64,000 bases of DNA from Leifsonia poae (GCF_027921845.1 NZ_BSEN01000015.1:754636-818635); one strand, 5' to 3'; shown: positions 24,531 to 33,371, numbered from the stretch's first letter. The notes: generated from the sequence alone by a model not told the origin. Translations and numbers: made by a program.

Positions 24531-24938
24531 TCAGCCACCGACAATCGGCGTCGGCGCGTGCAGCGTTGCCAGGAAGAGTGCGCACAGCACGACGCTCGCG
24601 CCCATCGCCATGACGACCGGCACCCATGCGCGAGGGCGGCGGGCACTCAGGATGACCGCGAACGCCGCCGTGGCGCCGATCGGAATCGGGATGAGCGCAC
24701 CGGCGGCGGCACTGCGCGGGCCCGAGCCCAGCCGGTACAAGTCGTCCTTGCCGGAGATCTCTCCACCTCCGACCGCGGACGAGACCTGCAGCACGACGAC
24801 CAGCAACAGCACCGCGAGCAGCACATGCGCTCCGATGAGGGCGAGCGCCACCAGTATCGGCTTCCACCGCTCGAACCCGGTCGGCTCCGACGGGAACAGC
24901 ACGTCCGCGGTCGACGGACCGCTCTCCTCATCCGGCAT
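24531..24938 (-). CDS. Small membrane protein, unknown function
   Basis: 135 aa, no family recognised. An acidic N-terminus (MPDEESGPSTADVLFPSEP) is followed by three hydrophobic segments at about 27-52, 79-98 and 104-126. The ORF is flanked on both sides by copies of the same 85-bp repeat, 47 bp from its stop and 90 bp from its start. It could be a normal small gene or cargo moved with the repeats. It is convergent with the DUF4190 gene. Confidence 0.6.
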   Translation of the reverse strand: MPDEESGPSTADVLFPSEPTGFERWKPILVALALIGAHVLLAVLLLVVVLQVSSAVGGGEISGKDDLYRLGSGPRSAAAGALIPIPIGATAAFAVILSARRPRAWVPVVMAMGASVVLCALFLATLHAPTPIVGG

Positions 24939-25028
24939 GTCCGCCTCTCCCCCGACACCGTTCCCCGACTGCTCCGCGCCAGTCTAGGTCGGCCGTTCCG
25001 GGCTCCGGATCCGTCTGCAGAACGATCT

Positions 25029-25113
25029 AACTCCGGAACTCTGGCCCGACACGCGGGTCGCTCCCGTATAACTCCGGAACTTTCGCCGGAATCGCCGCCG
25101 AACTTCCGGAGTT
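25029..25113 (+). repeat. Short repeat family C, copy 2
   Basis: AACTCCGGAAC at 25029 and 25070 (again 41 bp apart) and inverted CTTCCGGAGTT ending at 25113. Same orientation as copy 1. Confidence 0.75.
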
Positions 25114-25154
25114 GCGCCCCGAGGCACGCCCCCGGGCCCGCAGCGCACACGCAG

Positions 25155-25184
25155 AACGGCCCCCGCCGGAAGGCGAGGGCCGTT
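25155..25184 (-). terminator. Terminator of rpmE2
   Basis: Stem of 13 bp with one mismatch (AACGGCCCCCGCC at 25155-25167 against 25172-25184) and a 4-nt loop, 20 bp beyond the rpmE2 stop. Confidence 0.75.
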
Positions 25185-25204
25185 GAACGGAAGAAGCGGT
25201 GAGC

Positions 25205-25456
25205 TTACTTGCCGAAGTTCTTGTAGCGCGAGTTGAACTTCTCGACGCGGCCGGCCGAGTCGAGGATGCGCTGCTTGCCCGTGTAGAACGGGTGCGACTC
25301 CGAGGAGATCTCGACGTCGATCACCGGGTAGGTGTTGCCGTCTTCCCACTCGATCGTCTTGTCGCTCGACACGGTCGAGCGGGTAAGGAACGTCGCACCC
25401 GAGGCCAGGTCGCGGAAAACGACGGGAGCGTAGTCGGGGTGGATGCCAGTCTTCAT
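25205..25456 (-). CDS. rpmE2: Ribosomal protein L31 type B
   Basis: 83 aa. Starts [16 protein letters not shown], contains [23 protein letters not shown], and ends YKNFG-K. It lacks the C-x2-C zinc motif of ordinary L31, so it is the zinc-free type B (C-minus) form, 50S subunit. In other actinobacteria this form is made when zinc is scarce under Zur, but I see no Zur-like palindrome in the 130 bp upstream, so it may be the standard copy here. AAGGA precedes the ATG. Confidence 0.95.
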   Translation of the reverse strand: MKTGIHPDYAPVVFRDLASGATFLTRSTVSSDKTIEWEDGNTYPVIDVEISSESHPFYTGKQRILDSAGRVEKFNSRYKNFGK

Positions 25457-25588
25457 CAGGACTTCCTTGTTGCGTAGTTGTGTGTGGTCGTGTCCAGGGC
25501 TCTGCCGGGACGGGAAGCTAGTGGCGCGAGTCAACAACCTCGTCGGCCAGCTATCGAGTTTAGCAGATGATGCGGCGTGCTTCGGCCT

Positions 25589-26386
25589 TCACTCCGCCGC
25601 GGCCTGTCGGGCACGTGCCGAGTAACGACCGTCCTGCTCCGTGAGCTCGATCTGCAGGCCGAAGGTGTCGCTCAGACGCTCCGACGTGATGACGTCGGCC
25701 ACGGTGCCCTGCGCCGCGACGCGGCCGTCGGTCAGCAGCAGCGCATTGCCGAACCCGAGCGGGATCTCCTCAACGTGGTGCGTGACCATGATGATGGCCG
25801 GCGAGCGGGGGTCGCTGGCGTACCCGCCGAGCAGCTGGAGCAGCTCTTCACGTCCACCGAGGTCGAGGCTGGCCGCCGGCTCGTCGAGCAGCAGGATCTC
25901 GGGGTCGGTCATGACCGCACGGGCGATCTGCACCCGCTTCTGCTCGCCGTCGCTGAGGTTGCCGAACGTGCGCTCGGCGAGGTGGTCGAGGTTCCACTCG
26001 GAGAGCACGCGGTGCGCGCGGCGCTCGTCGATCTCCTCGTACTCCTCGTTCCATCGGCCGGTGACCGCGTATGCGGCCGTCATGACGACGTCGAGCACCG
26101 TCTCGTTGCGCGGGATGCGGCGCGCGAGCGCGCTCGACGCGAAGCCGAGCCGCGGACGCAGCTCGGCGAGGTCGCTGTGGCCGAGGGGCTCTCCGAGCAC
26201 CGTCGCCACGCCGGACGTGGGGTGCATGGCGGCCGCCGCGATCTGCAGGAGGGTCGTCTTGCCCGCACCGTTCGGGCCGAGGACGACCCAGCGTTCGTCC
26301 GGCTCGACGGTCCAGTTAACCGAGTCGAGAATCGAATTCTCATCACGGACGACGGACACATCTTCGAGCTTGAGAACGCTGGCCAT
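25589..26386 (-). CDS. ABC transporter ATP-binding protein
   Basis: 265 aa. Walker A GPNGAGKTT (about 37-45), signature as L-S-D-G-E-Q-K-R (about 144-151), Walker B ILLLDEPAASLDLGG (about 164-178) and the switch His in VTHHVEEIP. A single ATPase without a permease gene beside it. The sequence resembles the cytosolic YlmA/ModF-like group, for which a transport role is uncertain. ATG with AGAGG upstream. It lies 22 bp after the glgA stop on the same strand, so read-through from glgA is possible. Confidence 0.85.
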   Translation of the reverse strand: MASVLKLEDVSVVRDENSILDSVNWTVEPDERWVVLGPNGAGKTTLLQIAAAAMHPTSGVATVLGEPLGHSDLAELRPRLGFASSALARRIPRNETVLDVVMTAAYAVTGRWNEEYEEIDERRAHRVLSEWNLDHLAERTFGNLSDGEQKRVQIARAVMTDPEILLLDEPAASLDLGGREELLQLLGGYASDPRSPAIIMVTHHVEEIPLGFGNALLLTDGRVAAQGTVADVITSERLSDTFGLQIELTEQDGRYSARARQAAAE

Positions 26387-26408
26387 GACCTCTAGCCTAG
26401 CGGCGTCG

Positions 26409-27593
26409 TCAGCCGACGAGTGACCGGTAGATCGCTCGTGTCTGCTCCCCGATGGACGTCCAGCTGAACGCCGTCTCGGCCCGGAGGCGCCCTGCGGCGC
26501 CCATCAGCGCGGCACGCTCCGGATCACTGACCACGTCGATCAGGGCGGCCGCGAGTTCGGCTACGAACGCATCCGGGTTCGTCGGCGTGCCGGTGCCGTC
26601 GTCCGCCTGTTGGATCGGCACCAGCCGGCCCGTGACGCCGTCGACGATCACCTCGGGGATGCCGCCCGTCGCTGTTCCGACGACCGGGAGACCACACGCC
26701 ATCGCCTCCAGGTTCACGATGCCGAGCGGCTCGTAGACGGAGGGGCAGACGAACACCGTCGAGGCCGTCAGCGCCACCCGCAGCTCCTCCTGCGACAGCA
26801 GCCGGTCGATCCACACGACGCCGTCGCGCTCGGCCTGCAGCGCCTCCACGCCGCGCGTGACCTCCGCCATGATCTCGGGGGTGTCCGGCGCCCCGGCGCA
26901 CAGGATGACCTGCACCTCCTTGGGCAGCAGCCGCGCCGCCCGGAGCAGATAGGGCAGACCCTTCTGGCGGGTAATCCTGCCCACGAAGACCACGGCCGGG
27001 CGCTCGGGATCGATCCCCAGCGCGCGTGCCCTCTCGTCGTCCTTGAGCGGCTTCCAGCGGTCGAGATCGATGCCGTTGTACACGACCGTGACCTTCTCGG
27101 GATCGAGGGACGGATACGCGTGCAGGATGTCGCGGCGCATCCCCTCGCTCACCGCGATGACGCGATCGGCGCCCTCGAACGCCGTCTTCTCGATCCAGCT
27201 CGACACACGGTAGCCGCCGCCGAGCTGCTCGGCCTTCCACGGGCGCAACGGCTCGAGGCTGTGCGCCGTCACCACATGCGGGATGCCGTGCAGCAGCTTC
27301 GCGAGATGGCCTGCGGCGTTCGCGTACCAGGTGTGCGAGTGCACCAGATCGGCGCCCCCAGCATCCTGTGCCATCTGGAGGTCCACGCCGAGTGTGCTGA
27401 TCGATCCGTTGGCTCCGGCGAGCTCCTCGGGAACGCCGTACCCGAATGTGTCGGGCTCGTCAACGGGGTCTCCGAAGGCCCGGACGATCACGTCGGTGTC
27501 CGTGCGCAGTGCACGGACCAGTTCGGCCACGTGAACTCCGGCCCCGCCGTAGATGTTGGGCGGATACTCCCTGGTCAAAAGATCGACGCGCAT
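26409..27593 (-). CDS. glgA: Glycogen synthase, actinobacterial GT4 type (GlgA/GlgM)
   Basis: 394 aa. Begins MRVDLLTREYPPNIYGGAGV, the acceptor loop of actinobacterial GlgA. VVFVGRITRQKGLPYLLRAA (about 209-228) and the Glu-rich donor site VYEPLGIVNLEAMACGLPVVG (about 291-311) follow. This GT4 enzyme differs from the GT5 synthase of E. coli; in mycobacteria the relative GlgM makes maltose 1-phosphate from ADP-glucose and glucose 1-phosphate. Divergent from glgC, which supplies ADP-glucose, across only 46 bp. TAGCGT at 27601-27606 is 7 nt before the ATG. Confidence 0.92.
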   Translation of the reverse strand: MRVDLLTREYPPNIYGGAGVHVAELVRALRTDTDVIVRAFGDPVDEPDTFGYGVPEELAGANGSISTLGVDLQMAQDAGGADLVHSHTWYANAAGHLAKLLHGIPHVVTAHSLEPLRPWKAEQLGGGYRVSSWIEKTAFEGADRVIAVSEGMRRDILHAYPSLDPEKVTVVYNGIDLDRWKPLKDDERARALGIDPERPAVVFVGRITRQKGLPYLLRAARLLPKEVQVILCAGAPDTPEIMAEVTRGVEALQAERDGVVWIDRLLSQEELRVALTASTVFVCPSVYEPLGIVNLEAMACGLPVVGTATGGIPEVIVDGVTGRLVPIQQADDGTGTPTNPDAFVAELAAALIDVVSDPERAALMGAAGRLRAETAFSWTSIGEQTRAIYRSLVG

Positions 27594-27639
27594 GAGGTGA
27601 ACGCTAGTACACCACCTCGGTTGCCTCTACTGTGGTGGC
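27594..27639. promoter_or_regulatory. Divergent glgA/glgC promoter region
   Basis: 46 bp separate the two start codons. For glgC, TACTGT at 27628-27633 stands 6 nt before the ATG; for glgA, TAGCGT (minus strand, 27606-27601) stands 7 nt before its ATG. Neither start has a ribosome site. The two promoters must overlap, and an inverted CACCAC/GTGGTG pair lies between. Confidence 0.5.
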
Positions 27640-28881
27640 ATGGCAGGCAAGAAGATCTTCGGCATTGTTCTCGCGGGTGGCGAAGGGAAGCGCTTGATGC
27701 CCCTCACCGCCGACAGAGCGAAGCCGGCCGTCCCCTTCGGTGGGCAGTACCGACTCATCGATTTCGCCCTCTCGAACCTGATCAACTCGCAGTTGCGACA
27801 GGTCGTCGTGCTCACCCAGTACAAGTCGCACAGCCTCGACCGTCACGTCTCGCAGACCTGGCGCCTCGACGGGATGCTCAACTCGTACATCGCGTCGGTT
27901 CCGGCGCAGCAGCGCCTCGGCAAGCGCTGGTTCAGCGGCTCGGCCGACGCGATCCTGCAGAGCCTCAACCTGCTGCGCGACGAGAAGCCCGACATCGTCG
28001 CCGTGGTCGGCGCCGACCACGTGTACCGCATGGACTTCGGCCAGATGATCGACGCGCACATCGCGTCGGGCGCGCCGGCGACGGTCGCGGCCATCCGGCA
28101 GCCGATCTCCCTCGCCGACCAGTTCGGTGTCATCGAGGTCGACCCGGCGCATCCGGATCGCATCGGCGCGTTCCGTGAGAAGCCGTCGGACCCGATCGGG
28201 CTGCCCGACTCCCCCGACGAGGTGCTCGCCTCGATGGGCAACTACGTCTTCGACGCCGACGCCCTGATCGATGCCGTGGTCCGCGACGGTGACCGCCCCG
28301 ACTCCAACCACGACATGGGCGGCGACATCATCCCGGACTTCGTCGCACGCGGCGAGGCGGGCGTCTACGACTTCAATCGCAACGACGTGCCCGGCTCCAC
28401 CGACCGGGACCGCTACTACTGGCGCGACGTGGGAACGATCGACTCGTTCTTCGAAGCGCATCAGGACCTGATCTCTGCGCTGCCGGTCTTCAACCTCTAC
28501 AACCGCGAGTGGCCGATCTTCAGCCAGGTGCTCAACTCGCCGCCCGCGAAGATCGTGCGCGACGGCCGCGGAGCGCTCGGCACGACCATCGACTCGATCG
28601 TCTCCCTCGGCTCCGTGATCTCGGGCGCCCACCTCGAGCGCAGCGTGCTCGGCCCGTGGGCGAAGGTCGACTCCGGCGCGAAGGTGGTCGACTCCGTCGT
28701 GTTCGAGCGGGCTGTGATCGAGCCCAACGCGTTCGTCGGCCGCGCCATCCTCGACAAGGACGTCGTCGTCGCCGAGGGCGCCAGCATCGGCGTCGACCCC
28801 GAGCGGGACCGCGCGCGCGGCTTCACCGTCACCGACTCCGGTCTCACCGTCGTCGGCAAGGGAGTGCACGTCGTTCCATGA
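27640..28881 (+). CDS. glgC: Glucose-1-phosphate adenylyltransferase
   Basis: 413 aa. Pyrophosphorylase signature [20 protein letters not shown] (about 11-30), then [35 protein letters not shown] and [10 protein letters not shown]-type region [13 protein letters not shown]. The C-terminal left-handed beta-helix has repeated I/V hexads. It makes ADP-glucose from glucose 1-phosphate and ATP for glycogen synthesis. Divergent from glgA; its stop overlaps the serB start by ATGA. Confidence 0.96.
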   Translation: MAGKKIFGIVLAGGEGKRLMPLTADRAKPAVPFGGQYRLIDFALSNLINSQLRQVVVLTQYKSHSLDRHVSQTWRLDGMLNSYIASVPAQQRLGKRWFSGSADAILQSLNLLRDEKPDIVAVVGADHVYRMDFGQMIDAHIASGAPATVAAIRQPISLADQFGVIEVDPAHPDRIGAFREKPSDPIGLPDSPDEVLASMGNYVFDADALIDAVVRDGDRPDSNHDMGGDIIPDFVARGEAGVYDFNRNDVPGSTDRDRYYWRDVGTIDSFFEAHQDLISALPVFNLYNREWPIFSQVLNSPPAKIVRDGRGALGTTIDSIVSLGSVISGAHLERSVLGPWAKVDSGAKVVDSVVFERAVIEPNAFVGRAILDKDVVVAEGASIGVDPERDRARGFTVTDSGLTVVGKGVHVVP

Positions 28882-29546
28882 CGCTCAGCAGTCCCCCGAA
28901 CCGAACATCCCCGCGTTTCCTCGTCGTGCTCGACGCCGACTCGACCCTGATCCACGATGAGGTGATCGAGCTCCTCGCCGAGGAGGCAGGAGCCCGCACC
29001 GAGGTCGCCGAGATCACCGAGCGCGCCATGCGCGGCGAACTCGACTTCGCGCAGAGCCTGCGTGAACGGGTGAAGACCCTGGCCGGACTGCCGGCCGAGG
29101 TCTTCTCTCGCGTCGGAGAGCGCATCCGGGTCACCGACGGCGTGCCCGAGCTGATCGCCGGCGTGCACGCCGCCGGGGGTCTGGTGGGCGTCGTCTCCGG
29201 CGGCTTCCACGAGACGCTCGATCCCCTGGCCGAGCGTCTCGGCCTCGACCACTGGCGGGCGAATCGCCTCGAGGTCGTCGACGGCGCACTCACCGGCGCG
29301 ACCGTCGGCCACGTCGTCGACGCGCAGGCGAAGGCGGATGCGCTCACCGAGTGGGCGCAGGCCGCCGGCATCCCGCACGCGCGCACCGTGGCGATCGGCG
29401 ACGGCGCCAACGACCTCCGGATGATGGAGATCGCCGGCCTCGCCGTCGCCTTCAACGCCAAACCGAGGGTGCGGGCCGAGGCCGACGTCGTGATCGATCG
29501 CCAGGACCTCTCGCAGATCCTCCCCCTGCTCGGCCTGCGCGGCTGA
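28878..29546 (+). CDS. serB: Phosphoserine phosphatase
   Basis: 222 aa from the ATG at 28878, overlapping the glgC stop. HAD motifs: I D-A-D-S-T-L-I (about 19-25, the usual D-x-D-S-T), II V-S-G-G-F near residue 111, III the Lys in [21 protein letters not shown] near 174. Length fits SerB without the N-terminal ACT domain. It performs the last step of serine synthesis. Coupling to glgC is by position only; no metabolic link is evident. Confidence 0.9.
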   Translation: MTLSSPPNRTSPRFLVVLDADSTLIHDEVIELLAEEAGARTEVAEITERAMRGELDFAQSLRERVKTLAGLPAEVFSRVGERIRVTDGVPELIAGVHAAGGLVGVVSGGFHETLDPLAERLGLDHWRANRLEVVDGALTGATVGHVVDAQAKADALTEWAQAAGIPHARTVAIGDGANDLRMMEIAGLAVAFNAKPRVRAEADVVIDRQDLSQILPLLGLRG

Positions 29547-29550
29547 CCGG

Positions 29551-30261
29551 CTAGTGGCCCATGCCGAGGCCGCCGTCGACCGGGATGACCGCGCCGGAGA
29601 TGTAGCCGGCATCGTCGCCGGCCACCCACGCCACGACCTTCGCGACCTCGGAGGCCGTGGCGAAGCGCCCGGCCGGGATGTTCTTCTTGTACTCGGCCTG
29701 CTGGGTGTCCGGCAGCGCCGCCGTCATGTCGGTCTCGATGAAGCCGGGTGCGACGACGTTCGCCGTGATGCCGCGGGCGCCGAGCTCGCGCGTGATCGAC
29801 CGCGCCATGCCGACGAGTCCCGCCTTCGACGCCGCATAGTTCACCTGTCCGGCCGAACCGTAGAGCCCCACGACGCTCGAGATCAGCACGATACGGCCGA
29901 ACCGCGCCTTGAGCATGCCCTTCGAGGCACGCTTGACGACGCGGAACGATCCACCGAGGTTGGTGTCGACGACCGTGTCGAAATCCTCGGCCGACATCCG
30001 CATCAGCAGCGTGTCGCGGGTGATGCCGGCGTTCGCGACCACGACCTCGACCGGGCCGAGCTTCTCTTCGATCTCGGTGAACGCCGCGTCGATCGCGTCG
30101 ATGTCGGTGACATCGGCGCGTACGGTGAGAGAACCTTCAGGACCTTCGCCGGAGCGAGCGGTGACGGCCACCCGGTGACCCTGGGCCAGGAACTCCTCGG
30201 CGATCGCGTAGCCGATCCCGCGGTTTCCTCCGGTGACGAGCACGGTGCGTTGGGTGGTCAT
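29551..30261 (-). CDS. fabG: 3-oxoacyl-[ACP] reductase-like SDR
   Basis: 236 aa short-chain dehydrogenase. Cofactor loop TGGNRGIG (about 10-17), N-A-G-I near residue 77, catalytic Ser in ISSVVGLYG and Y-x3-K in NYAASKAG (about 140-147), end PVDGGLGMGH. The closest match is FabG/FabG-like reductases of mycolata and relatives (MabA group), which reduce 3-oxoacyl-ACP with NADPH; a different ketone substrate is possible because no fatty-acid genes are adjacent. Convergent with serB, 4 bp apart. Ribosome site GAGAGGA. Confidence 0.85.
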   Translation of the reverse strand: MTTQRTVLVTGGNRGIGYAIAEEFLAQGHRVAVTARSGEGPEGSLTVRADVTDIDAIDAAFTEIEEKLGPVEVVVANAGITRDTLLMRMSAEDFDTVVDTNLGGSFRVVKRASKGMLKARFGRIVLISSVVGLYGSAGQVNYAASKAGLVGMARSITRELGARGITANVVAPGFIETDMTAALPDTQQAEYKKNIPAGRFATASEVAKVVAWVAGDDAGYISGAVIPVDGGLGMGH

Positions 30262-30322
30262 TCAATATCCTCTCGAAACGGAACGGGTACCAGTTTATGG
30301 ACGTAGGCTTGACCCAACGGAC

Positions 30323-30637
30323 ATGAAGCATCAGCAGCAGCAGTCGATAACGAGTCTTCCGCTCTCCCCCGACGACGAGCGACGACACCGGATGATCAAG
30401 TATTCGGTCGCCATGGGCGTTCGTGTGCTCTGCATCATCGCCATCCCGTTCTGCCCGGGTCTGTGGTGGATCATCCCGGCGATCGGAGCGGTGTTCCTTC
30501 CGTACTTCGCCGTGGTCGTCGCGAACGTCGCGAGCGACCCGCGTAAAGAGGACGTTCAGCGTCCAGGCAATATCCTTCCCATGACGCCTCCGCCGCCGGC
30601 GGGAGGCCGCGAAGACACGAAAGGCCACGACGCGTGA
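30323..30637 (+). CDS. DUF3099 membrane protein
   Basis: 104 aa. ITSLPLSPDDERRHRMIKYS and two membrane helices (about 32-48 and 50-67, with WWIIPAIGAVFLPYFAVVVAN) fit DUF3099, a family limited to actinobacteria and of unknown function. Its TGA overlaps the GTG of the next gene. First gene of a three-gene operon ending in the SURF1 gene. Confidence 0.83.
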   Translation: MKHQQQQSITSLPLSPDDERRHRMIKYSVAMGVRVLCIIAIPFCPGLWWIIPAIGAVFLPYFAVVVANVASDPRKEDVQRPGNILPMTPPPPAGGREDTKGHDA

Positions 30638-30858
30638 TCGGGTTCGGAGAGCCGGAGCGATTGACCTGCTCCCGGGCGGGATGCTCGGAGACCGCAACGT
30701 CGCGCATCGAGTGGCGCAATCCGAAGATCCACACCGCCGACCGCGTCAAGGTGTGGCTCGCCTGCGACGAGCACGTCGACTTCCTGCGCGAGTTCCTCGC
30801 CGCCCGTGACTTCCCGGTGGCGGTCGTCGCCATCGACGACGAGCGGACCACCGCGTGA
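30634..30858 (+). CDS. Small actinobacterial protein with Cys pair
   Basis: 74 aa, GTG start overlapping the previous stop. Pattern LTCSRAGCSETATSRIEW (Cys 12 and 17), then WLACDEHVDFLREFL with C-D-E-H. Cys and His are placed like a small zinc site (C-x4-C ... C-x2-H). Conserved in actinobacteria next to SURF1; sometimes labelled acetone carboxylase in databases without support. Function unknown. Confidence 0.75.
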   Translation: MIGFGEPERLTCSRAGCSETATSRIEWRNPKIHTADRVKVWLACDEHVDFLREFLAARDFPVAVVAIDDERTTA

Positions 30859-31706
30859 AGGCCAGCTGGGGCTTCGCCTTCTCGCGGCGCTGGCTCGGGT
30901 ATCTGGCGTTCGCCATCGTCTTCGCCATCGCCTGCGGCTGCCTGTCGGCCTGGCAGCTCGCCCGCAGCAAGGAGGCCGCCGCGGCCAACGCGCTGATCTC
31001 CGCGAACTTCGACTCCCGCCCCGTCCCGCTCACCGACGAACTCACCAGCCTCGACGCCTTCAGCGCCGACCAGCAGTGGAAGCGGGTCAGCGTCACCGGC
31101 ACGTACGTGCGCGATCAGGAGCTCCTGGTGCGCAACCGGCCGTTCAACGGCGGCCCCGGATTCGAGGTGCTGACACCGCTGCGCACCGCCAGCGGGGCGC
31201 TCTTCATCATCGACCGCGGCTGGCTGCCCACCGGCAACTCCGATGACAAGCCGGACTCGGTGCCCCCTGCCCCGGCGGGGACTGTCTCCGTCGTCGCGCG
31301 CCTCAAGCCCAGCGAGCCCGGCATCCCGGGGCGCACCGCCTCCGGCGATCAGGTCGGCACGATCCAGCTCTCGGTCGTCAAGCAGAAGCTCGGCGGCGCC
31401 GATGTGTACACGGGCGCGTACGGGCTGCTCGACTCGCAGAAGCCGAGCCCGGCGACGGCACCGACGCCGACCGTCACCGATCCCCCGACGCAAGACGAAG
31501 GCCTGCACTGGTCGTACATGATCCAGTGGATCATCTTCGCGGTGATCGGCTTCTTCGGTCTCGGCTACGCGCTGCGCACCGAGTACCGCAAACGCAATGA
31601 GGACGACCCGGAGGAGCGCGTGCGCGCCGCCGAACGCGAGCGCAAACGGGCGCTGAAGCGCACCGACGCCGACGTGGAGGACGACCTGCTCGACGCCGCC
31701 CGCTGA
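30855..31706 (+). CDS. SURF1-family protein (cytochrome oxidase assembly)
   Basis: 283 aa, GTG start overlapping the previous gene by GTGA. N-terminal helix (about 13-33) and a C-terminal helix (about 220-240, MIQWIIFAVIGFFGLGYAL) enclose the SURF1 domain: GCLSAWQLARSKE, RVSVTGTYVRDQELLVRNRP, FIIDRGWLPTG. SURF1 helps place heme a in cytochrome c oxidase, consistent with ctaA and ctaB in this window. The tail after the last helix is long and charged. Confidence 0.88.
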   Translation: MKASWGFAFSRRWLGYLAFAIVFAIACGCLSAWQLARSKEAAAANALISANFDSRPVPLTDELTSLDAFSADQQWKRVSVTGTYVRDQELLVRNRPFNGGPGFEVLTPLRTASGALFIIDRGWLPTGNSDDKPDSVPPAPAGTVSVVARLKPSEPGIPGRTASGDQVGTIQLSVVKQKLGGADVYTGAYGLLDSQKPSPATAPTPTVTDPPTQDEGLHWSYMIQWIIFAVIGFFGLGYALRTEYRKRNEDDPEERVRAAERERKRALKRTDADVEDDLLDAAR

Positions 31707-31710
31707 GCCC

Positions 31711-31775
31711 GATCAGGCCGGCGAGGCCGGGCCGATCAGGCCGGCGAACTCAGGCAGCCGAGATCAGGCCAGCGA
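31711..31775. repeat. Degenerate 14-bp repeats at the ABC-F 3' end
   Basis: GATCAGGCCGGCGA at 31711-31724 and 31734-31747, and GATCAGGCCAGCGA at 31762-31775. The last copy contains the stop of the ABC-F gene (31764), so the spacer looks like repeated copies of the gene's last codons. Confidence 0.6.
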
Positions 31776-33371
31776 GATCAGGTCGAGGTAGTCCTTGTTC
31801 CAGTGGTCTTCCTGACCCTCCGGCATGATGAGCACCCGCTCCGGATTGAGCGCCTCGACGGCGCCCTCGTCGTGGCTGACCAGAACGACAGCGCCCTCGT
31901 AGTGGGCGAGCGCATCCAGGATCTCTTCGCGGCTCGCCGGGTCGAGGTTGTTGGTCGGCTCGTCGAGCAGCAGCACGTTGGCGCCGGACACCACGATCAT
32001 CGCCAGGGCGAGGCGCGTCTTCTCGCCACCGGACAGCACGCCGGCCGGCTTGTGCGAGTCGTCGCCCGTGAACAGGAACGATCCGAGTACGCGGCGCGCC
32101 TCGGTCTCCGTAAGGTTCGGGGACGACGAGACCATGTTCTCGAGGACGGAACGATCGACGTCGATGGTCTCGTGCTCCTGTGCGTAGTAGCCGATCCGCA
32201 GACCGTGGCCGGGCTCGATGGCACCTGTGTCCGGCTTGTCGACGCCCGCGAGCATCCGCAGCAGGGTCGTCTTGCCCGCGCCGTTCAGGCCGAGCACGAC
32301 CACCTTGGAGCCGCGGTCGATCGCGAGGTCGACGGCGGTGAAGATCTCGAGCGAGCCGTAGCTCTTCGACAGGTCCTTGGCCTGCAGCGGCGTGCGGCCG
32401 CACGGAGCGGGAGTCGGGAACCGCAGCTTGGCGACGCGGTCGACAGCACGCACGTCCTCGAGGCCGGAGAGCAGCTTCTCGGCGCGCGCCACCATCTGGT
32501 GCGCAGCGGCGGCCTTCGACGCCTTCGCACCGAACTTCGCGGCCTGCAGCTGCAGAGCGCCGGCCTTCTTCTCGGCGTTGACGCGCTCCTTCTTGCGTCG
32601 CTCCTCGTCGGCCGCTCGCTGCTGCTGATAGTGGCGCCAGCCCATGTTGTAGATGTCGATCTGCTGACGGTTCGCGTCGAGGTAGAACACGCGGTTGACG
32701 GTCTCGCCGACCAGTTCGACATCGTGCGAGATCACGATGAAGCCGCCGCTGTAGCTCTTGAGGAACTCGCGCAGCCACACGACGGAGTCCGCGTCGAGGT
32801 GGTTGGTCGGCTCGTCGAGGATCATCGTCTGGGCATCCGAGAACAGGATGCGCGCCAGTTCGATGCGTCGCCGCTGACCACCCGAAAGCGTCTTCAGCGG
32901 CTGGTCGAGGATGCGGTCGGGCAGATTGAGGTTGCTGGCGATCGACGCGGCCTCCGCCTCGGCTGCGTAGCCGCCGAGCATGTGGAAGCGCTCTTCGAGG
33001 CGCCCGTACGTCTTCATGGCGGCTTCGGAGACGGCGGACTCGGTGCTGGCCATGTCGAGCGTGGCCTGCTGCATCCCGAGCACGATCGACCCGAGGCCGC
33101 GAGCATCCAGGATGCGCGTGCGGGCGAGGTCGTCGAGGTTGCCGGAGCGCGGGTCCTGCGGCAGATAGCCGAGGTTGTCGCTGCGCTCGACCTTGCCGCC
33201 GTTGGGCAGGAGGTCGCCGGCGAGCACCTTGGTGAGGGTGGTCTTGCCGGCGCCGTTGCGGCCGACGAGCCCGATCTTGTCGCCGGCGGCGACGCGGAAG
33301 CTCACGTTCTCCATCAGGAGGCGGGCTCCGACTCTGAGCTCAAGGTTCTGCACGTTGAGCACAGGCGTCAT
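31764..33371 (-). CDS. ABC-F family ATP-binding protein
   Basis: 535 aa with two ABC domains and no membrane segment. Walker A GRNGAGKTT (about 37-45) and GLNGAGKTT (about 363-371); signatures L-S-G-G-Q-R-R-R and L-S-G-G-E-K-T-R; Walker B ILDEPTNHLD and LLDEPTNNLD. The linker between the domains (about 245-300) is a Lys/Ala-rich helix pair typical of ribosome-acting ABC-F proteins. A housekeeping translation factor is more likely than an antibiotic-resistance one, but the sequence does not decide. Confidence 0.9.
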   Translation of the reverse strand: MTPVLNVQNLELRVGARLLMENVSFRVAAGDKIGLVGRNGAGKTTLTKVLAGDLLPNGGKVERSDNLGYLPQDPRSGNLDDLARTRILDARGLGSIVLGMQQATLDMASTESAVSEAAMKTYGRLEERFHMLGGYAAEAEAASIASNLNLPDRILDQPLKTLSGGQRRRIELARILFSDAQTMILDEPTNHLDADSVVWLREFLKSYSGGFIVISHDVELVGETVNRVFYLDANRQQIDIYNMGWRHYQQQRAADEERRKKERVNAEKKAGALQLQAAKFGAKASKAAAAHQMVARAEKLLSGLEDVRAVDRVAKLRFPTPAPCGRTPLQAKDLSKSYGSLEIFTAVDLAIDRGSKVVVLGLNGAGKTTLLRMLAGVDKPDTGAIEPGHGLRIGYYAQEHETIDVDRSVLENMVSSSPNLTETEARRVLGSFLFTGDDSHKPAGVLSGGEKTRLALAMIVVSGANVLLLDEPTNNLDPASREEILDALAHYEGAVVLVSHDEGAVEALNPERVLIMPEGQEDHWNKDYLDLISLA

